Origin: JBGPGW01 sp046349515 | GTDB lineage: Bacteria > Pseudomonadota > Alphaproteobacteria > CADEGL01 | Assembly: GCA_046349515.1 (NCBI GenBank) | Contig: JAXMCE010000012.1 | Span: 1 to 64,000 of the forward strand | DNA: 64,000 bases | Reading direction: 5' to 3' | Shown: positions 1 to 9,387 of the stretch, in pieces | Position numbering within the stretch: the first letter of the stretch is position 1 | Layout of the letters: the number at the start of each line of letters is the position of its first letter | The notes under the pieces: generated by a model | Databases searched by the model: none | The model's input: only the letters and a program-made list of their open reading frames with translations | What the model was told of the DNA's origin: nothing | Program-made: the position numbers and the translations under genes

Positions 1-1785
<1,785 letters not shown>

Positions 1786-1876
1786 CCGTTCTCGCAGGCT
1801 CAGAGATCTCGATCTCTCTGCCGGCCGATTGAGTGGCCAACTTGACGCATATCGACGGACACCCGCTGCGCTTCGG

Positions 1877-1996
1877 CGACCTGGTGGTCATAGCGAGGGG
1901 TCTACACCCGATCCCATTCCGAACTCGGCCGTGAAAACCCTCTGCGCCGATGGTACTGCGTCTTAAGGCGCGGGAGAGTAGGACGCTGCCAGGTCT
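1877..1996 (+). rRNA. rrf: 5S ribosomal RNA
   Basis: This 120-nt segment has the 5S pattern: GACCTGG near 1878-1884 pairs with CCAGGTC at 1989-1995 to form helix I. The core contains CCCATTCCGAACTCGG and CGCCGATGGTACTG. It lies about 90 nt after the 23S 3' end, the standard order in bacterial rRNA operons. Exact ends are placed from the helix I pairing. Confidence 0.95.
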
Positions 1997-2129
1997 CCCA
2001 AGCGCAGCGCGTGATGCGCGGTGCGCGATGCCAGAACTCTCGACCCACCATGGACAAGGATGGATCTCGCCGTCGCGCGGATGGGCGCGATTCCAAGACC
2101 TCATCGTTGATGCGAGGCGGAGCAGCCCC

Positions 2130-2150
2130 TTCGGACCGAGAAGGTCCGAA
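2130..2150 (+). other. Hairpin in the 5S-tRNA spacer
   Basis: TTCGGACC (2130-2137), loop GAGAA and GGTCCGAA (2143-2150) form a perfect 8-bp stem. It lies between 5S rRNA and tRNA-fMet and has no U-run, so it is more likely an RNA-processing or structural element of the pre-rRNA than a terminator. The function is inferred. The rest of the 1997-2194 spacer shows no gene. Confidence 0.6.
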
Positions 2151-2194
2151 CGACGAAAGGACCAACCGGGCCTGGCCCGGATCGCAAGAGATGA

Positions 2195-2271
<77 letters not shown>

Positions 2272-2278
2272 TTGAGAG

Positions 2279-2316
2279 TCGCTCCCGAGTTTGTGCTCGG
2301 GAGCGATTTGCTTTTT
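2279..2316 (+). terminator. Intrinsic terminator of the rRNA operon
   Basis: A perfect 11-bp stem, TCGCTCCCGAG (2279-2289) with CTCGGGAGCGA (2296-2306), encloses a 6-nt loop. It is followed by TTTGCTTTTT. It sits 7 nt after the tRNA CCA end and would end the 23S-5S-tRNA transcript. Confidence 0.9.
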
Positions 2317-2684
2317 GGGATCGAGAGTGTCCGATCCTGCGGCCTTCCAACTCATGGAGGCTGTGCTCGAGCGCCTTCGCATATTTGCCGTCTTGCGCTG
2401 CGCTGACGATGGATGCGTGTGAAACGGCGTCTGTGGATGACCCAGCTGCCGTCCAGAAAATGGCGTCGGCCGAAATCGCGGATCGGAGATTTCCAGGGCG
2501 CGATCGGCACCGATCTTGAACTCATCTGCACGACACGCGGCCGAGCCGAATCGCGGGCTCAACGACAGTAAGCAGGGTCGCGGCTCGACGCCTCGTCGCG
2601 TTCCCCGCGGCGCGATTGGTCGGCCCGCGCCTACAGGTTTCGCGCCCACTCCGCGTTGACCACATCGAGAAGCCTTTTCCCGCA
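2317..2684. other. Intergenic region without a gene
   Basis: About 370 nt between the rRNA terminator and the iclR promoter. The only sizeable open frames are antisense or run through the tRNA 3' end, giving the tail LRGEDLNL that typifies false ORFs over tRNAs. I see no conserved element here. Confidence 0.7.
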
Positions 2685-2750
2685 TTGACGACACTATCGT
2701 AGGGGCGTAAAGTGTTTCACTAAGTGAAAATAAGTTCCATAATTTGGAAC
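2685..2750 (+). promoter_or_regulatory. Promoter with two operator palindromes ahead of iclR-hyuAB
   Basis: A candidate sigma-70 promoter is TTGACG (2685-2690), a 17-bp spacer, and TAAAGT (2708-2713). Two perfect inverted repeats follow: TTTCAC-TAA-GTGAAA (2715-2729), overlapping the likely start site, and GTTCCA-TAATT-TGGAAC (2734-2750), just before the start codon at 2766. IclR-family regulators commonly bind palindromes at their own promoters, so autoregulation by the following gene is the simplest reading. Promoter and operators are predictions. Confidence 0.6.
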
Positions 2751-2765
2751 TTTAGGTTTGTCACC

Positions 2766-3575
2766 ATGGACTCGGCCGGCATCCTCTCCCGTTACGCGAC
2801 GATCCTCGATGCGGTGGCGTCGTCGCCGGACGGGCTTTCGCTGACCGAGATCATCACGCGCACGGCGCTGCCCCGCGGCACGGCACATCGTCTCGTCAGC
2901 ACGCTCATGACGGTCGGCTATCTCGGCCAGAAGGACGGCCGGAAGATCTATGTGCTCGGGCCCAGCCTGATGCGGCTCTTGCGCCTTGGCACCGCGCCGG
3001 CGTCCGTCGCGGCGATCGCCCGGCCGGTGCTGGAGCAGCTCGTGGCGCGAATCGGCGAGACGGTCTTTCTCGCGAAACTCATCGGCGAGCACGTCGAGAC
3101 CATCCTGGCCGTGACACCGGAGGATGAGCGGCAGTCCTTCGTCTATCCGGGTCGCGACATGCCGATGCACGCGGCCGCATCGGGCAAGGCGATCCTCGCC
3201 TATCAGAGCCCCGCGCAGATCGACGCGTTCCTTTCCCGCCCGCATCCGCGATACACACCCGCAACCCACGCAGATGCCGCGGCGATCCGCGAGGACCTCG
3301 ATCAGGTGCGTGAGCGCGGTTACGCCATCTGCGACGGCGAGTTCGAGCTTGGCGTGCTCAGCTACGCCTGTCCCGTTCTGTTCGACGATGCGGGGGTCAT
3401 TTACAGCGTCGGCACGGTGGCGTTGGGGGCGCGTCTTGCCGGCCATCCGTTGGACGATGTCATCGAAGCCCTTCGCGAAGCATCCGAAACCTTGGCGCGC
3501 CGCATCGAGCGCCACGACGCATCGGCGAGCGGCGGAGAGTTCGATGTCGCGCTTCGGATGGGGGCGGCCCCATGA
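2766..3575 (+). CDS. IclR-family transcriptional regulator
   Basis: This 269-residue protein matches IclR length. Residues about 5-65 form the winged helix-turn-helix. The rest is the IclR effector domain with the characteristic MHAAASGKAILA and YAICDGEFELGVLSYACPV segments. I start at the ATG at 2766 because the product then begins at the conserved domain; an upstream in-frame ATG at 2724 would lie inside the palindromes. The stop overlaps the hyuA start by 4 nt (ATGA), so the regulator is the first gene of the operon it probably controls. The effector cannot be read from sequence; a pathway substrate or intermediate is likely. Confidence 0.93.
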   Translation: MDSAGILSRYATILDAVASSPDGLSLTEIITRTALPRGTAHRLVSTLMTVGYLGQKDGRKIYVLGPSLMRLLRLGTAPASVAAIARPVLEQLVARIGETVFLAKLIGEHVETILAVTPEDERQSFVYPGRDMPMHAAASGKAILAYQSPAQIDAFLSRPHPRYTPATHADAAAIREDLDQVRERGYAICDGEFELGVLSYACPVLFDDAGVIYSVGTVALGARLAGHPLDDVIEALREASETLARRIERHDASASGGEFDVALRMGAAP

Positions 3576-5590
3576 CCGGCGGCTGGCAGGTCGGCGTCGA
3601 CATTGGCGGCACCTTCACCGATGTGGTGGCCGTCGATGCGGCGACCGGCGCTGTCCGAGCCGCCAAGGTCCGTACTGCCGTCAATGACCCCCTTGCCAGC
3701 ATCAGTAGCGCGCTGACGGCCGTCGGCCTCGACTGGGCCGACATGTCCGATCTCATGCACGGAACGACGATGGCGACAAATGCCATCGTCGAGGACAAGT
3801 TGGCACCCGTCGCCCTCATCTGCACCGAAGGCTTTCGCGATACGCTTGCGATCGCGCGGCAGAACAGGCGCGAGCTGTACCGTCTCGACGTTCCGCCCAA
3901 ACTGCCGCCCCTCGTGCCTGAGCCCTGCCGGCTTGAGGTCGGCGGGCGGCTCGATTCGTCCGGCCAGGAGATCGAGCCGCTGTCCGCCGGTTCGGTCAAG
4001 CAGGCTATCTCCCGCGCCAAGGAATTGGGCGTCGAGGCGCTCGCCGTCACGCTGCTTCACGCCTATGCCAATCCCGCTCACGAACTGGCGCTCTCCGCGA
4101 TCATCGACGGGCAGATTCCGCACGTCGCGCTCTCGCATCGGATGAACCCCGAAGCCCGGGAATACGCGCGCATGAGCGCGACCGTTCTCAACGCCGCTCT
4201 CATGCCGTTGACGGCCGGGTATCTCGATCGGTTGCTCGAGCAAGCCAGCAACCGCACCCGCATCCACCTTTTCCACTCGGCCGGCGGCATGGCCTCGCCG
4301 GATGCCGTTCGCGGACAACCCCTCGCGCTGGCGTTGTCGGGGCCGGCCGCGGGGGTCGCGGCCAGCAGCCACGTTGCCGCGGCGCTGAAATTGGATAAGG
4401 CCATCAGCTTCGACATGGGTGGGACGACGACCGATGTCTGCCTCATCACCGATGCCGCCGTGCAGATCAGCAGCGAGCGCACGTTGGCGGGGCGTCCGAT
4501 CCGCCAGCCCATGGTCGCCGTCGAATCGATCGGTGCGGGCGGCGGTTCCATCGCCCGCCTCGACCACGGTTCGATCCGTGTCGGCCCCGACAGTGCGGGC
4601 GCAGAGCCGGGACCGGCATGCTACGGCCGCGGCGGCGCCCAGCCCACCGTGACCGATGCCAACCTGGTCCTGGGGTATCTCAGCGAGGCGCGCCCCCTCG
4701 GCGCGGCCGTGCGCCTTGACAGCCGGGCCGCCCGCACCGCGATCGCCCCGATCGCCGACGCTTTTGGCCTGTCGGTCGAGGCCGCGGCGCGCGGCATCCA
4801 TCGCGTCGCCAACGCCAACATGATGCGCGCGCTCCGGCGCGTGACGGTGGAGCACGGCGTCGATGCACGCGACTGCGTGCTGCTTGCCTTCGGCGGCGCG
4901 GGACCGATGCACGCAGTCGAGCTTGCGCGCGAGCTCGGCATCGCGCGCGTGATCGTGCCGCAATTCTCCAGCATGTTCTCGGCGCTCGGCTGTCTTTCGG
5001 CCGACCTCAGTTACGCACAGCAGCAGACCGTGCGGATGCCAAGCGATGCGTGGGACGGCCGTCGTCTCGAGGAGTTGCGCTGCGCCCTTCAGGAACGGCT
5101 GTCGGCGCCGCTCCTCTCGGCCGGATATCCCCCGGACCAATTGAGCATCGAGCATGTCGCGGCCATCCGGTATGCGGGTCAGAGCTATGCGGTCGAAATT
5201 CCGTGCGCGCCGTCGCTCGAGGTGAACCGTCTAGCCACCGATTTCAAGGCGCGGCATGAGCGGCTTTACGGCTTCGCGACCGACGAGCCATGGGAACTGC
5301 AATCGCTTCGCCTGCGCGTCTCGGCGCCGCCGCACCGTTCGTTCGAAGGGTTCGATGCGCGAACCGGCTGCGCGGCACGCGACCCGACGGCGGAGTCGCT
5401 GTGCTCGTTCGACGGGCGCGAGGGCGTCAAGACGCCGCGCTACGACCGCGGCGGACTCGAAGTTGATCGTCCCATCGCCGGACCCGCGGTGATCGAAGAC
5501 GACTGGTCGACCATCGTCGTCAATCCGGGCGCCACGGCCCGGGCGGACGCGAGCGGCCACCTGCACATCGATGTGGGAGGGGCACGATGA
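3572..5590 (+). CDS. hyuA: Hydantoinase/5-oxoprolinase subunit A (ATP-dependent)
   Basis: This 672-residue member of the HyuA/oxoprolinase family performs ATP-dependent opening of cyclic amides such as hydantoins, N-methylhydantoin or 5-oxoproline, together with HyuB. The N-terminal actin-like ATPase motif DIGGTFTD is at residues 10-17, and a second motif FDMGGTTTD at about 280-288. Length is normal for subunit A. It is coupled by 4-nt overlaps to iclR upstream and hyuB downstream. The HyuA/B family includes enzymes for hydantoins, oxoproline, caprolactam and, more distantly, ketone carboxylation, so the substrate is open. The adjacent molybdenum hydroxylase points to a lactam made by ring hydroxylation. 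Confidence 0.92.
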   Translation: MTGGWQVGVDIGGTFTDVVAVDAATGAVRAAKVRTAVNDPLASISSALTAVGLDWADMSDLMHGTTMATNAIVEDKLAPVALICTEGFRDTLAIARQNRRELYRLDVPPKLPPLVPEPCRLEVGGRLDSSGQEIEPLSAGSVKQAISRAKELGVEALAVTLLHAYANPAHELALSAIIDGQIPHVALSHRMNPEAREYARMSATVLNAALMPLTAGYLDRLLEQASNRTRIHLFHSAGGMASPDAVRGQPLALALSGPAAGVAASSHVAAALKLDKAISFDMGGTTTDVCLITDAAVQISSERTLAGRPIRQPMVAVESIGAGGGSIARLDHGSIRVGPDSAGAEPGPACYGRGGAQPTVTDANLVLGYLSEARPLGAAVRLDSRAARTAIAPIADAFGLSVEAAARGIHRVANANMMRALRRVTVEHGVDARDCVLLAFGGAGPMHAVELARELGIARVIVPQFSSMFSALGCLSADLSYAQQQTVRMPSDAWDGRRLEELRCALQERLSAPLLSAGYPPDQLSIEHVAAIRYAGQSYAVEIPCAPSLEVNRLATDFKARHERLYGFATDEPWELQSLRLRVSAPPHRSFEGFDARTGCAARDPTAESLCSFDGREGVKTPRYDRGGLEVDRPIAGPAVIEDDWSTIVVNPGATARADASGHLHIDVGGAR

Positions 5591-7185
5591 CGGGGCGGGT
5601 CGATCCCTTCACGGTCGAGGTCATCCGCAACGCGCTCACGGCGATCGCGGAAGAGATGTCCTTGGTGGTCATGCGCTCGGCCCGTTCGCCCTTGCTCCGG
5701 GAGGCGGGCGATCTGTCCTCGGCGCTGACGGACGCGAAGGGGGAACTGATCGCGCAGGGGCGCGACATTCCCGTCCATGTTGGTGTGATGTGCGCGACGG
5801 TGCGCGAGTTCCTGAAGCGCGTGCCGCCCGAACGGCTCGCCCCCGGCGACGTTTGGTTCCTCAACCTTCCCGAAGTCGGCGGCAACCATCTTCCGGACGT
5901 GAAGGCGATCCGCCCGATTTTCGCGGCCGGCCGCCTCGAAGCCTTCGCGGTGAGCCTCGCCCATTGGGCGGATATCGGCGGCGCGCGGCCGGGAAGCTAT
6001 GTGCCCGATGCGACCGATGCCTGGCAGGAGGGCGTGCGAATCTCGCCCGTGCGCCTGTTCACGGCCATGGGGCCGGACCGGGAGAAGCTCGATTTCCTTC
6101 TGGCCAATCTCCGGGGCGCTGAGGAGCGGGAAGGCGACATCCTCGCCCAGATGGCGGCGACGCGGGCGGCGGACGAGCGGCTCACGATGCTTCTCGCGCG
6201 CTACGGCGCGGACACCCTGCGCGGGGCGGTGGCCGCCCTTCACGACGCATCGGAGGCGCAGATGCGTGCGGCGCTGGCGGCGCTGCCGCGCGGCACCTAC
6301 GAGGGCGAGGATTGGCTCGATGACGACGGAATCGTCGACCGGCCGATCGCCGTCCGCGTCAGGATCGGGCTTGCCGGCGAGACAGCGACCTTTGATTTCT
6401 CCGCCTCCGACGACGCCCCGCCGGGTCCGGTCAACACGACGCCGTTCGCGACCGCCGCCTCCGTCTTCTATGCGGTGAAGGCGATCGCCGGGCCCGACAT
6501 ACAGCCGAACGGCGGCTGTTACCGTCCGCTGACGATCAGGACGCGCCCGGGATCGCTTCTCGACCCGCCCCACGACCGCCCGGTCGTCGGCGGCAATCAC
6601 GAGACGACGCAGCGCGTGGTCGATGCGATCTTTCGCGCCCTCGAGCCCGTCGTCCCGGAGCGGCTCAGCGCGGGCGGGCCGACCACATCGGGCCTCCTCC
6701 TTTTCAGTGGCCGCGATCCCCGCACGGGCCGGTGGACAACGCTCTACGAGGTGCACGGAGGTGGCGAGGGGGCCCGGAACGATCGCGACGGCGCGCCAGC
6801 CGTGCGCGTCCACATGTCGAACGTCATGAACACGCCGGCCGAGGTGATCGAGGCCGAGTACCCGATCCGCATCGAGCGGCAGGCGCTCCGTCGCGAGTCC
6901 GGCGGTGCGGGGCGGCACCGCGGCGGCGACGGGCAGGTTCGCGAGTACCGGATCCTCGCTCCGGAAATGCACCTGACGACCATGTTCGAGCGGCGGGTCG
7001 TGCCGCCTTATGGACTCTGCGGCGGCGCGTCCGGTGCGCCGTTCCGCGCGACACTCGTCCGAACCACGGGCGAGACGGTCACTCTCCCCGGCAAGACCCA
7101 CGTCGTGCTTCACGCGGGCGACCGGATCGTTCTCGAAAGTTGCGGCGGCGGCGGATACGGCGCCCCGCCGGGTCAAGCGGCTTGA
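5587..7185 (+). CDS. hyuB: Hydantoinase/5-oxoprolinase subunit B
   Basis: This 532-residue protein is the HyuB partner. It begins with the typical segment DPFTVEVIRNALTAIAEEM. It also carries the family's NLPEVGGNHLPDVKAI and FDFSASDDAPPGPVNTTP segments and ends in a glycine-rich CGGGGYGAP tail. In this family A and B form the functional complex, with B essential for amide hydrolysis. Its start overlaps the hyuA stop by 4 nt, consistent with translational coupling. It is slightly shorter than many HyuB proteins but shows no break. Confidence 0.92.
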   Translation: MTGRVDPFTVEVIRNALTAIAEEMSLVVMRSARSPLLREAGDLSSALTDAKGELIAQGRDIPVHVGVMCATVREFLKRVPPERLAPGDVWFLNLPEVGGNHLPDVKAIRPIFAAGRLEAFAVSLAHWADIGGARPGSYVPDATDAWQEGVRISPVRLFTAMGPDREKLDFLLANLRGAEEREGDILAQMAATRAADERLTMLLARYGADTLRGAVAALHDASEAQMRAALAALPRGTYEGEDWLDDDGIVDRPIAVRVRIGLAGETATFDFSASDDAPPGPVNTTPFATAASVFYAVKAIAGPDIQPNGGCYRPLTIRTRPGSLLDPPHDRPVVGGNHETTQRVVDAIFRALEPVVPERLSAGGPTTSGLLLFSGRDPRTGRWTTLYEVHGGGEGARNDRDGAPAVRVHMSNVMNTPAEVIEAEYPIRIERQALRRESGGAGRHRGGDGQVREYRILAPEMHLTTMFERRVVPPYGLCGGASGAPFRATLVRTTGETVTLPGKTHVVLHAGDRIVLESCGGGGYGAPPGQAA

Positions 7186-7199
7186 TCGGAGATGATGCC

Positions 7200-7982
7200 A
7201 TGAAGCTCGAAAACAGGATTGCGATCGTGACGGGCGCGGCCAAGGGGATGGGATCGGCTATCACTGCCGCTCTCGCCCGCGAGGGCGCCGATGTCATGCT
7301 GACCGCGCGCGAGGTCGCGCCGCTCGAAGAAACCGCCAAGGAAGTCCGCGCGGCCGGCCGGCGCGCGGAGATCGTGTCGTGCGACGTGACCGACGAATCG
7401 CAGGTCAAGGCGATGGTCGAGCGGACCTTGACCGTCTTTGGCGGGCGCATCGACATCCTCGTCAACGTGGCCGGAGTCACCGGGCCCATCGAGACGCCGG
7501 TCTGGGAGATCGAGCGCGACGCTTTCCAGTACGTCATCACCGCCAACATCATCGGCATGTACTTGCCGATCAAGCACGTGCTGCCGACGATGATCCGGCA
7601 GAAGCGCGGCAAGATCGTCAACATCGGCGGCAGCTCCGGAATTCGCGGCTACCGCTATCGCGCGGCCTACAGTTCCTCCAAATGGGCGGTGCGCGGCTTG
7701 ACGCGGACGGTAGCGCTCGACGTCGGCGAATACGGAATCAACGTGAACAATGTCGTGCCCGGCATCGTCGAGACACCCCGCATGGAACGTCTCTGCCACG
7801 AGAAGGCCAGGAAGCGCGGCTGGACTTACGAGCAGGTCTATCAGGAATACGTCGACGACACGACGCTGCTCAGCATCACGACGCCCGAGGACATCGCGAA
7901 CGCTGTTTTGTTCGCCGCCAGTGATGACAGCCGGAACATGACGGGCCAGGACATCATCATCGACGGCGGATGGCGGATCTAG
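7200..7982 (+). CDS. Short-chain dehydrogenase/reductase (SDR)
   Basis: This 260-residue classical SDR has the nucleotide motif TGAAKGMG near residue 12 and the catalytic YSSSK. The C-terminus MTGQDIIIDGGW is typical. The NNAG motif appears as NVAG. The start at 7200 follows CGGAGA and lies 14 nt after hyuB; the open frame extends far upstream only because the region is GC-rich. Position between hyuB and the molybdenum hydroxylase genes suggests it oxidises an alcohol intermediate, or reduces a ketone, in the same pathway. Substrate unknown. Confidence 0.9.
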   Translation: MKLENRIAIVTGAAKGMGSAITAALAREGADVMLTAREVAPLEETAKEVRAAGRRAEIVSCDVTDESQVKAMVERTLTVFGGRIDILVNVAGVTGPIETPVWEIERDAFQYVITANIIGMYLPIKHVLPTMIRQKRGKIVNIGGSSGIRGYRYRAAYSSSKWAVRGLTRTVALDVGEYGINVNNVVPGIVETPRMERLCHEKARKRGWTYEQVYQEYVDDTTLLSITTPEDIANAVLFAASDDSRNMTGQDIIIDGGWRI

Positions 7983-8021
7983 CGCGGAGCCGCGTGGCGC
8001 GGGCAGGAAGGGAGAGCGATC

Positions 8022-8885
8022 ATGTTGCCGCAGTTCGATCTCGTTGAGCCGCGCTCGCTCAAGGACGCGCTCGACGTGCTGGCCGAGCAGGCCGGATCGA
8101 CGGTTCCGCTCGCCGGCGGGACCAATGTGCTGGTCGATATGCGCACGGGGCGCCGGACGGCCGACAGGCTCGTGAGCCTCCAGCATCTTGGGGAGTTGCG
8201 AGGCCTCGGCAAGGCGAACGGCGAGGTCGTCCTCGGCGCCCGCACGACCCTGACTGATCTCGTCTATGACCCGCGGATCGGAGAAGCGGCGCCGGCTCTT
8301 GCGAGCGCCGCCCGTGTGTTTGCAGGCGCGATGGTCCGGAACGTGGCGACGATCGCGGGCAATGTGTGCAGCGCTTCGCCCGCGGCCGACCTCGTGCCGC
8401 CGCTCATGACGCTCGGCGCCACTGTCGTGCTCAAGAGCAGAGGGGGCGAGCGGACGGTCCCGCTCGATCAGTTCTACCCGGTTCTTCACGAGATCGCGCG
8501 GCGAAAGGATGAGCTCGTCACGGCATTCCGCTGGCCGAAGCGCCCCGATCGATCCGCCCACGCATTCTACAAGCTCGCCTTGCGCAAGGGCGACGCGATC
8601 ACGGTGACGTCGGTCGCGGTTTTGCTCGGCGCCGAGGGGGGCAAGTGCACCTCGGCACGGATCGCGCTCGGCGCCGTCGCGCCGACCGTCATGCGGGTGC
8701 CGGAGGCGGAACGCATCCTCGTCGGTGCGGCGCTGACCGATGCCGTGCTGGCGAAGGCAGCCTCGCTCGCCCAAGAGGCCTGCCGGCCGATCGACGATAT
8801 CCGCGCTTCCGCCGAATACCGGCGCCATGCGGTCGGCGTGCTCGTGCGCCGCCTCGTGGCGGAGGCCTGGGAGCGCGTGCGTTAA
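8022..8885 (+). CDS. Molybdenum hydroxylase FAD-binding (medium) subunit
   Basis: This 287-residue CoxM/XdhB-type flavoprotein carries the FAD-binding segments PLAGGTNVLVDMR (about residues 30-42) and TIAGNVCSASPAADLVPPL (about 110-128), with a CO-dehydrogenase flavoprotein C-terminal domain. It transfers electrons from the 2Fe-2S subunit to an acceptor. There is no iron-sulfur loop of the 4-hydroxybenzoyl-CoA reductase type. It is the first of three contiguous genes (medium, small, large), the usual order for xanthine-dehydrogenase-family hydroxylases. Confidence 0.92.
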   Translation: MLPQFDLVEPRSLKDALDVLAEQAGSTVPLAGGTNVLVDMRTGRRTADRLVSLQHLGELRGLGKANGEVVLGARTTLTDLVYDPRIGEAAPALASAARVFAGAMVRNVATIAGNVCSASPAADLVPPLMTLGATVVLKSRGGERTVPLDQFYPVLHEIARRKDELVTAFRWPKRPDRSAHAFYKLALRKGDAITVTSVAVLLGAEGGKCTSARIALGAVAPTVMRVPEAERILVGAALTDAVLAKAASLAQEACRPIDDIRASAEYRRHAVGVLVRRLVAEAWERVR

Positions 8886-8895
8886 AGGGAGAGAG

Positions 8896-9387
8896 ATGAT
8901 GGCAACCGAAAAGCGCGTGAGCCTCGAGATCAATGGCCGCCGTCATGAGGCGTCGGTCAGTAGCAACGAGACGCTTCTCGATCTCTTGCGCACGCTCGGC
9001 CACGTCGACGTCAAATGCGGCTGCGAGAAGGCCGACTGCGGCGCCTGCGCGGTCCTGGTTGATGGCGAAGCGGTCGACAGCTGCATCACGTTGGCCGCTG
9101 CGGCCGACGGCCGTCGCGTGACGACCGTGACGGGCCTTGGCACGCCTGATGCGCCGCACCCGTTGCAAGCCGCTTTCATCGAGCACGGTGCGACCCAATG
9201 CGGCTACTGCATCCCTGGGATGATCGTCGCCGCCAAGGCTCTTCTCGACCGCCACCCCGACCCGACGGATGCCGAGATGCGCTTCGCGCTGAGCGGCAAT
9301 CTCTGCCGCTGCACGGGCTACACGCGGATCTTCAGCGCCATCCGCGAAGCCGCCGGCGCGCTCAAGTCGAAAGGAGCCCGCCCATGA
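8896..9387 (+). CDS. Molybdenum hydroxylase 2Fe-2S (small) subunit
   Basis: This 163-residue protein has both clusters of the family. Cys43, Cys48, Cys51 and Cys63 form the plant-type 2Fe-2S site. Cys102, Cys105, Cys137 and Cys139 form the second site (CGYC and CRC motifs). Tandem start codons at 8896 and 8899 follow the ribosome binding site GGGAGAG. The stop overlaps the large-subunit start by 4 nt. It carries electrons from the molybdenum centre to the flavin subunit. Confidence 0.95.
   Translation: MMATEKRVSLEINGRRHEASVSSNETLLDLLRTLGHVDVKCGCEKADCGACAVLVDGEAVDSCITLAAAADGRRVTTVTGLGTPDAPHPLQAAFIEHGATQCGYCIPGMIVAAKALLDRHPDPTDAEMRFALSGNLCRCTGYTRIFSAIREAAGALKSKGARP

Noticed and set aside
3401..5155. 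584-codon antisense open frame opposite hyuA
   Set aside because: High GC in the third codon position of hyuA opens the antisense frame; the translation is low-complexity Arg/Asp-rich with no domain.
5440..7176. 578-codon antisense open frame opposite hyuB
   Set aside because: Same GC-driven shadow; hyuB on the plus strand has clear family motifs.
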